From the NCBI GenBank assembly GCA_016192345.1, contig JACPUH010000042.1, forward strand, positions 1 to 40,438: a stretch of 40,438 nucleotides of DNA, read 5' to 3'. The stretch comes from Ignavibacteriales bacterium (lineage in GTDB: Bacteria > Bacteroidota > Ignavibacteria > UBA10030). The position numbers and the translations under genes are program-made. This document shows, one piece after another, positions 35,510 to 40,438 of this stretch. Under the pieces are notes generated by a model. The model did no database searches, was not told where the DNA came from, and worked only from the letters and a program-made list of their open reading frames with translations. Positions within the stretch are counted from its first letter, which is position 1. Every line of letters starts with the position of its first letter.

Positions 35510-35575
35510 ATGTCATTCCGAGCGATGCGAGTCCCGAAGGGATCCCTTCGGGAGAATCCCACCGTCGAATGACAT
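35510..35575. repeat. Palindromic intergenic element (66 bp, 9-bp inverted ends, inner 22-bp palindrome)
   Basis: The element begins ATGTCATTC and ends GAATGACAT, and contains a perfect 22-bp palindrome at 35532-35553 (TCCCGAAGGGATCCCTTCGG plus GA). The TGTCATTCCGAGCG opening is typical of a class of dispersed palindromic elements seen in many genomes. One end overlaps the upstream ATG of the following gene. Whether copies exist elsewhere in this genome cannot be seen. Confidence 0.7.
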
Positions 35576-35600
35576 GTTCTTGCATGAGAGAGATTTCCAA

Positions 35601-35999
35601 ATGATCCTGCTCGCTTCCTTTGTTTTCCTTCTGAACATCCCCTCTCCCGCGAGTTCCCCGGACGAGAAGCTGTTCTGTGGAGTATGCGGACAAAGGAACG
35701 TGCTGACGGCGGCATATTGCTTTGACTGCGGGACGCGTTTGGACCGAACCGCTTTGATTGCACGGCTTGAAACCCGGATCGCGGCAAGCGACTCCGGAAT
35801 ACAATCGCTTCGCCTGACCGGCGAGGAACTCGCCGCTCTGATTGACGCAAGGGCGGAGCAAAAATTACTGCAACTCCACAAGCGCGGGAGTGCAGGACGA
35901 ACCACTCCCCTCACCGAAACGGAAAAGGTTTTGAACATCATTGCGCCAAGCTTGGTGGGGATTCTGGCCCTCATCCTGACTGCCCACATTATTTTTTGA
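35601..35999 (+). CDS. Membrane-associated zinc-ribbon protein, function unknown
   Basis: The 132-residue protein starts with a hydrophobic segment (2-13), then has four cysteines as C26-x-x-C29 and C40-x-x-C43, a typical zinc ribbon (FCGVCGQRN ... YCFDCGTRL), a helical middle part, and a C-terminal transmembrane helix (about 111-132, LVGILALILTAHIIF). It was not assigned to a family. The start is ATG 35601, behind GAGAGAG; an earlier in-frame ATG at 35574 lies inside the palindromic element and has no site. A ribbon next to a hydrophobic N-terminus is odd, since ribbons normally stay in the cytoplasm; topology is uncertain. Confidence 0.66.
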   Translation: MILLASFVFLLNIPSPASSPDEKLFCGVCGQRNVLTAAYCFDCGTRLDRTALIARLETRIAASDSGIQSLRLTGEELAALIDARAEQKLLQLHKRGSAGRTTPLTETEKVLNIIAPSLVGILALILTAHIIF

Positions 36000-36011
36000 T
36001 CCGGAGGATCC

Positions 36012-36410
36012 ATGAAACTCCCGGTTGCCATCTTCCTGATTGCGTTCTCCATCGGCGGGTGTTCCCCGAGCGACGGGCCCTCAACCGATCCGGTCTTATT
36101 TCAGGTCGAGGTCGATAGCATTGCACACGTCCCGAGCGTCGCCCTTGGCGACACGGCGGACATCAAGTTCTTTGGCACTGTTGGAACGGATGGGTGCCAT
36201 TCCTTCTCCCACTTCCTTGTCATACGCCAACCCGCCTCGGTCGATTTTGCGGTTTGGGGAAAGAGGACCATGACATCATTTTGTGGAGACGTCATGGTGT
36301 ATTTGAACGGCAATACGTACGGGTACATTCCCTCTCAACGGGGGATGCTCCAGATCTCCGTCCACCAGCCGGACGGATCGACGCTGAAAGATTCATTGCT
36401 TGTAGAGTGA
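36012..36410 (+). CDS. Putative lipoprotein, function unknown
   Basis: The 132-residue protein has a lipoprotein signal ending in SIGGC (Cys17), followed by an Asp/Pro/Ser-rich linker and an all-beta domain (VLFQVEVDSIAHV, ADIKFFGTVGTDGC, LVIRQPASVDFAVWG). Two further cysteines (TDGC and SFCGD) could form a disulfide bridge. No family was recognised. It starts 12 nt after the zinc-ribbon gene with a strong GGAGGA site, so the two are probably in one mRNA. Confidence 0.8.
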   Translation: MKLPVAIFLIAFSIGGCSPSDGPSTDPVLFQVEVDSIAHVPSVALGDTADIKFFGTVGTDGCHSFSHFLVIRQPASVDFAVWGKRTMTSFCGDVMVYLNGNTYGYIPSQRGMLQISVHQPDGSTLKDSLLVE

Positions 36411-36447
36411 TGAGTGACATGCCCCGATGATACGCATTCAAAAAAGG

Positions 36448-36497
36448 AAAACCACAGAGTTCCACATGGAAGACACGAAGAAACAGAGAGGAGGAAT
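36448..36497. repeat. CACAGAG-type intergenic spacer repeat
   Basis: The spacer reads AACCACAGAGTTCCAC ... GAAGACACGAAG-AAACAGAGAGG, an imperfect AC/AG-rich pattern related to the strand-reversed spacer at 32760-32812 (CTCTGTGCCATCCGCGG on plus). It forms the leader of the next gene and supplies its GGAGG ribosome site. Confidence 0.35.
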
Positions 36498-36503
36498 ATT
36501 GTG

Positions 36504-36995
36504 ATGAAAATGACGCGCATGATTCTGGTGTTGGGGGTATTCCCCCTGGGGTGCGTTCTGAACGACGTGGAGGGTGAGTCGGATGTTGTCGGGACCTGGT
36601 TCACGGAACAGCGCTTCGAGATCCCCGGGGGCGCTCCGACCGATACGGTATTCCTCATCGACCGATTCGAAATGAGTTTCGGCGAGGATTACACAATGCA
36701 GAAGAAACGGGTTGTCCTCGAGGAAGAGACGCGGGTCCTCCTGGGATTCCGGTATGTTTCGGAAGGAACATACTCTGCAAACGGACTGCATTTGACGATG
36801 ACCGAAGAAAAGCGCGGGGTGCATAGCGACACGGCCGGTATTTTCACCCCCGTGCTGATCCCCATGGCAGTGAGTCCGGCGACAGAGGTGGTGACCTATG
36901 CCATCGAAGGCGCGGCGCTTGTCTTCCGCTATCCCCCTTGTCCGCCGGATGCGAATTGCCTGGAGTCACAAACCTTCTTCAACTCATCCAGGTAA
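36504..36995 (+). CDS. Putative lipoprotein, lipocalin-like or similar beta fold, function unknown
   Basis: The 163-residue protein has a lipoprotein signal ending in FPLGC (Cys17) and an all-beta mature part with VVGTWFTEQRFEI near the start, then DRFEMSFGEDYTMQKK, EGTYSANGLHLTMTEE and VTYAIEGAALVFRYPPC. The V-V-G-T-W opening and the F/G-D-Y-T and G-T-Y strands resemble the lipocalin-like group of secreted proteins (an inference from pattern only). ATG 36504 follows GGAGG at 9 nt; a GTG at 36501 is an alternative. Confidence 0.77.
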   Translation: MKMTRMILVLGVFPLGCVLNDVEGESDVVGTWFTEQRFEIPGGAPTDTVFLIDRFEMSFGEDYTMQKKRVVLEEETRVLLGFRYVSEGTYSANGLHLTMTEEKRGVHSDTAGIFTPVLIPMAVSPATEVVTYAIEGAALVFRYPPCPPDANCLESQTFFNSSR

Positions 36996-37010
36996 TCCGT
37001 CACGCGGCCG

Positions 37011-37628
37011 ATGAGGAAAGGCCTCTTCATACTACTCGTCCTGAGTTGCTCCTCCCCCCTTGCCATGGCACAGGAGGCCGGCATCGCCGCGTCCCAGATG
37101 TTTACGACGTACCGGCCTGTCGCGAGACCTATGGGGTTCGCTCTCTTCTACCGCTCCGCAGGGTTGCAGGGGGGATCGTCGTTCTCCCAGTTGACCTACG
37201 AATGGCATCATCACGAACGGACAGAGCGGGGAGTGCTGAGGACGGATGATTCCGATCAGGCGGCGGAGGAGACGATCCGCTCGACGACCACTTTCCACGC
37301 GTTCAAGTACACCTATTATGTTCTTCCGGTGCAAACGCCCGACATCGAAATGGGTATCGGGGGGAGTCTTCTCCTTGCCATACTCGACAAGGATCAGCAG
37401 GGACTCCGATCGGGGCGAACGCCCGTCTCCCTTGCCGCGCTGAAAGCCGGTTTCGGCGGATCGATGTACGTCTCCATCCCCACCTCCCCTGACACGCCGG
37501 TTGCCATCCGGGCAATGATCCAGGTGGAACGGCTTGGCCGCGGCATCCTGACGACGGAAAGCGAATTGAGGCCCCCGCTTCTCGTCGGGACCATCCAATT
37601 GGGAGTGTCGTACAGATTCGAACGGTGA
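37011..37628 (+). CDS. Putative outer membrane protein, function unknown
   Basis: The 205-residue protein has a signal peptide cut near AMAQ (residue 21) and a strand-rich mature part (GFALFYRSAGL, HAFKYTYYVLPVQ, IEMGIGGSLLLAIL, LKAGFGGSMYVSI, LVGTIQLGVSYRFER) with alternating hydrophobic residues and a C-terminal beta-signal-like strand ending YRFER. It is predicted to be an eight-strand-type barrel. No family was recognised. It follows the previous lipoprotein gene by 15 nt, without a good ribosome site, so translation may depend on coupling. Confidence 0.72.
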   Translation: MRKGLFILLVLSCSSPLAMAQEAGIAASQMFTTYRPVARPMGFALFYRSAGLQGGSSFSQLTYEWHHHERTERGVLRTDDSDQAAEETIRSTTTFHAFKYTYYVLPVQTPDIEMGIGGSLLLAILDKDQQGLRSGRTPVSLAALKAGFGGSMYVSIPTSPDTPVAIRAMIQVERLGRGILTTESELRPPLLVGTIQLGVSYRFER

Positions 37629-37718
37629 GGCACGGGTGTGCAAGGTCGATCATGAAAGCAGGGAGAAAAAGATGACCCGCGAATCTGCGCGAATCGATGC
37701 CAATAAAGGAGTCACCAC

Positions 37719-39086
37719 ATGAGACACATTTACATTTGCCCGATCCTCCTTCTCTTTGTCCTCTCGGAGTCGTTTGGGCAATCGTATGGACTTGGGAACG
37801 CCGATCCGTCCGTCTTCTCGAGGTTCAGGATACCGGACACCGATCTCCGTTCCATCTGGATTGCGTCAAACCTGAGTTATAATTCCGACAAGTTTAGCTC
37901 CCTTTCTTCCGGGTGGGGCAACAAGAATAGCTTTTTCTTCACTAACCTGAGGCCCTCGTATTACCTCATTCAGGAAACCGACGATAGATTCTTCCACCTC
38001 AATTCAAGCGTCGGCGTCTTGTACCGGCGCAGCACTCAGGAAGATGAAGGCCCCGGACTCCCCGCCAATTATTATTCAAAATTGAACACCTTTGAGACAG
38101 ACCTTCAACTCTTTGGCGTCTATCGGAATTACACAGGTCCCGGCGAGACGTTTTATTCGCTCGAATCAGATATCACGGTTCAATTCGTCGAATCGAGGAG
38201 AGATCAACCGGTCAGCAGCATCGAGAATCAGTACATGGGTCAGAAGCAGCAGTCCTACCGGGTCACTGTGGGAATCGGTTCGGGAAAAATGAGAAACGTG
38301 ACCCCGGTGGTCTCCGCGCTCAGGTTCCAGGAGAGACTCAAGCAGCTCAACCTGATCAGCGGGGACCTCGGTGAAAGGACCATTGAAGCGCTGGCCCAGC
38401 AATTTTACCGGCAGGGTTATTATGGACAGGTCCACGTCAGGCCCGATAAATTCTTCTGGCAGGAGGTCGGGCGGACATTGTCTGCGGAGGGCGTTTCGCT
38501 CGACGGGATCAACCAGTACGGAAACTCCTACCTCCGGGAGACCCCGGGGGAATTACGGTTTGAGAGAAATGAGGGGGCCGTCGGCGTCATTGGCCTGCAA
38601 TTTATGTACGACAACACCTATGATTCCAATTCCTTTCCGAGGATCTTCGAGCGATTCTTTCTCCTTGCAAACCTCTCTTTGGGCTACAGTCATGAGCTCA
38701 CCCTGAACTCACAGGTGGCCTTGAACTTCTCCGTCAGTGCAGGTCCCAACCTGACGAAGAATTCGGCCGTCAGGCAACTCTATGCGGCCGATGCGAGGCT
38801 CGGCTACGCATATGAGCTGACCGACCGGCTTGTCGTGATGTTTGACAACCGGTTCACCCTCTCCTTCTCCAACGCGAACCGACAAGGGAGAGACCTTACG
38901 AACACCTTCAGCGCGGCGATAAGCTACTTTGTCGAGGATCAACTGTCGCTCACCGGCTCTTCCACATGGCGGTTTACCGACGTCAAGTATGCCTCCACAT
39001 TCATCCATGAGGAGCGGATCAACAACAATGTCCAGGTTGGACTCTCCTACTATATTTGGAGAGGGTTTATTCAGAGTCCGATGTAG
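37719..39086 (+). CDS. Putative outer membrane beta-barrel protein, function unknown
   Basis: The 455-residue protein has a signal peptide (cut near SFGQ, residue 21) and a large number of amphipathic beta strands, many starting with aromatic residues: NSFFFTNLRPSYYL, FFHLNSSVGVLYRR, QQSYRVTVGIGSG, VIGLQFMYDNTYDS and VQVGLSYYIWRGF. The central part (about 175-240) is more helical and charged. It should be an outer membrane barrel, but not TonB-dependent (no plug or TonB box). ATG 37719 has AAAGGAG at normal distance. The spacer before it (37673-37700) contains a CGCGAATCTGCGCGAAT motif typical of intergenic repeats. Confidence 0.8.
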   Translation: MRHIYICPILLLFVLSESFGQSYGLGNADPSVFSRFRIPDTDLRSIWIASNLSYNSDKFSSLSSGWGNKNSFFFTNLRPSYYLIQETDDRFFHLNSSVGVLYRRSTQEDEGPGLPANYYSKLNTFETDLQLFGVYRNYTGPGETFYSLESDITVQFVESRRDQPVSSIENQYMGQKQQSYRVTVGIGSGKMRNVTPVVSALRFQERLKQLNLISGDLGERTIEALAQQFYRQGYYGQVHVRPDKFFWQEVGRTLSAEGVSLDGINQYGNSYLRETPGELRFERNEGAVGVIGLQFMYDNTYDSNSFPRIFERFFLLANLSLGYSHELTLNSQVALNFSVSAGPNLTKNSAVRQLYAADARLGYAYELTDRLVVMFDNRFTLSFSNANRQGRDLTNTFSAAISYFVEDQLSLTGSSTWRFTDVKYASTFIHEERINNNVQVGLSYYIWRGFIQSPM

Positions 39087-39106
39087 AGCAGACAATCGAA
39101 CCGTTT

Positions 39107-39130
39107 TTATGACAAATCCCTCGGTCATAA
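39107..39130. other. Short inverted repeat after the barrel gene
   Basis: TTATGAC, a 10-nt spacer and GTCATAA form a perfect 7-bp inverted repeat 21 nt after the stop codon. No T-run follows on the plus strand, so it is a weak terminator candidate or a protein-binding site. Confidence 0.35.
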
Positions 39131-39293
39131 AATGACACTGATGTGACAAGAGAACTGGTTTATTCATGCAAGAACCGACGTATCCCACGCTAAATTTGTT
39201 GGACCCTCGATCCATGGGTCGCCTAGAACCTGAACGAGGAAATGAGATTGTCAAAGTGTATCTGGGAGGAGAATAAACAGAGAGGAGGACAAA

Positions 39294-40438
39294 ATGAACA
39301 TCAGATTTTATTTGGCCGTTATTGCAATAGGTATTCTGCTCACGGGGGGTGCCGTTCCCGGATATTGCCAAGAGCCAACGTGGGAGAAAACTCAAGGACC
39401 TTCAGGTGGGTTTGTACAAAGTCTCGCTTTCCTCGAAGACAGCCTTGTTTTTGTTGGCACGGGTAATATTGGGATCTTCAGATCGACGGATCGGGGGACA
39501 TCATGGACTCATGCGGGGCTGACCACCATAGGCATTACCACTCTTTTCATAGACTCGAGCAATAACGTTTTCGCGGGATCGAGACATTATGGGTTGTACC
39601 GATCAACCGACAAAGGTCTGACATGGTCGCAGGTTGGACTTACGTTCCTGACAATCCATGCACTGGCGTCAGATTCAGCTCACGCACTTTACGCCGCGAC
39701 AGACAGAGGTGTGTTCCGGTCTATCGATGGGGGCACTTCATGGGTCGGTACGACCAGCAGTCCGAGTGACACGATTTCCCTGTCGATAGCCGTTGGCCCA
39801 ACTAACTCCATTTTTTGTGGAACGAAGGAGGAAGGACTATTCGTTTCGACAAATGCGGGAGAGGAGTGGGACATAACTTCACTCCCGGCTTCCACAGTAT
39901 GGTCCATCGCCATTGATACCGAGACGCGTGTTCTGGCGGGAACATCGGAAGGGATATTCCGATCAACTGATGTCGGCGCAAGTTGGACAAAAGTGAACGA
40001 AGGAGTCATGGACTCAACAGCGCGGGGTTTTGCCCTCCAACCCAACGGAAATATTTTTGCTGTCGCAAGCCCGACACATCTCCTGCGATCAACGGATGGG
40101 GGCGACACATGGATAACCTTCGAAGAACCTACAAACGCCCCGATCCGGTGCGTCGCCGTTTCACCGGACAGTTTTCTGTATGCTGCGACATACGGCGACG
40201 GTGTTTTTCGAGCCCCACTTGAACTCGATTCCTGGAATCAAGTCTATTTCTTTCAACCTGGCATCAGTTCTCTCCTGGAACTTCCCAACGGTCATCTTTT
40301 TGCCGGCACTCCAAACTTTGGCGTATTTCGATCGACCGATCGCGGCAGTTCATGGCATTCCTCCAGTACCGGAATGACTGATTTCTATGTTTATACCCTC
40401 GCTGCTTCACCGTCGGGAATGATTTTCGCAGGTACAAT
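39294..40438 (+). CDS. Secreted Asp-box (BNR) beta-propeller protein, N-terminal part (runs off the right edge)
   Basis: An uninterrupted frame of 381 codons continues past the edge. It starts with a signal peptide (cut near PGYCQ, residue 25) and then has at least seven Asp-box repeats: FRSTDRGTSW, YRSTDKGLTW, FRSIDGGTSW, FVSTNAGEEW, FRSTDVGASW, LRSTDGGDTW and FRSTDRGSSW, each about 35-50 residues apart. Such repeats form a propeller as in sialidase/sortilin-like or Ycf48-like proteins; the exact function is unknown. In Bacteroidota similar proteins often end in a type IX secretion sorting domain, which would lie outside the window. The start ATG 39294 has a strong GAGGAGG site. Confidence 0.9.
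   Translation, partial: MNIRFYLAVIAIGILLTGGAVPGYCQEPTWEKTQGPSGGFVQSLAFLEDSLVFVGTGNIGIFRSTDRGTSWTHAGLTTIGITTLFIDSSNNVFAGSRHYGLYRSTDKGLTWSQVGLTFLTIHALASDSAHALYAATDRGVFRSIDGGTSWVGTTSSPSDTISLSIAVGPTNSIFCGTKEEGLFVSTNAGEEWDITSLPASTVWSIAIDTETRVLAGTSEGIFRSTDVGASWTKVNEGVMDSTARGFALQPNGNIFAVASPTHLLRSTDGGDTWITFEEPTNAPIRCVAVSPDSFLYAATYGDGVFRAPLELDSWNQVYFFQPGISSLLELPNGHLFAGTPNFGVFRSTDRGSSWHSSSTGMTDFYVYTLAASPSGMIFAGT

Noticed and set aside
37629..37643. GGCACG ... TGCAA, resembling a second sigma-54 promoter before the gene at 37719
   Set aside because: GG and GC are only 9 nt apart; sigma-54 needs exactly 10.

Overview
The window looks like a piece of chromosome from a Bacteroidota/FCB-group bacterium, perhaps on the Ignavibacteria-Chlorobi side. 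This lineage call is inference. It rests on several promoters that fit the Bacteroidota sigma-A pattern (-33 TTG-type box, 20-nt spacer, -7 TAnnTTTG-like box), a DUF6600 protein, several beta-barrel and lipoprotein genes, and a run of conserved housekeeping genes. Shine-Dalgarno sequences are nevertheless strong in front of many genes and decide several starts. GC content is moderately high. No CRISPR array, phage gene or transposase gene is visible.

Layout. Positions 1-397 hold the 5' end of a secreted arylsulfotransferase-like gene on the minus strand. A gene-free stretch of about 850 bp follows. From 17516 down to 1245 runs a tightly packed minus-strand series of fifteen genes, many overlapping by 1-4 nt: rng, transaldolase, gcvT, comB, ftsK, lolA, a flippase-like membrane protein, a two-domain oxidoreductase, an outer membrane protein, uppP, a lipoprotein cyclophilin, an NSS-family sodium symporter with its 38-residue partner, holA and a DUF92 protein. 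Upstream lie the SRP RNA (17852-17953) and tRNA-Ala(CGC) (18114-18186).

The middle part carries mazG (plus), phoH (minus, TTG start), a two-gene envelope operon (coiled-coil lipoprotein plus LysM protein) with a clear promoter and terminator, then radC, a TPR/periplasmic-binding fusion protein, a TPR protein, and an ABC permease and ATPase that together form one minus-strand operon. guaA follows with its own promoter, then a DUF885 lipoprotein peptidase, a small protein and a DUF2238 membrane protein.

From 33.4 kb to the right edge the genes switch to the plus strand and are nearly all secreted or membrane proteins without a firm function: a DUF6600 protein behind a textbook sigma-54 promoter, a possible lipoprotein with a CxWAG motif, a zinc-ribbon protein, two lipoproteins, two beta-barrel-like proteins, and the first 1.1 kb of an Asp-box (BNR) beta-propeller gene that runs off the window. 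This half is the accessory region and holds short palindromic or tandem intergenic elements.

The most interesting points are the sigma-54 control of the DUF6600 gene, the ABC transporter/TPR/LpoA-like operon, and the packed gene trio of oxidoreductase, flippase-like protein and outer membrane protein. No clear-cut new defence or mobile system was found.
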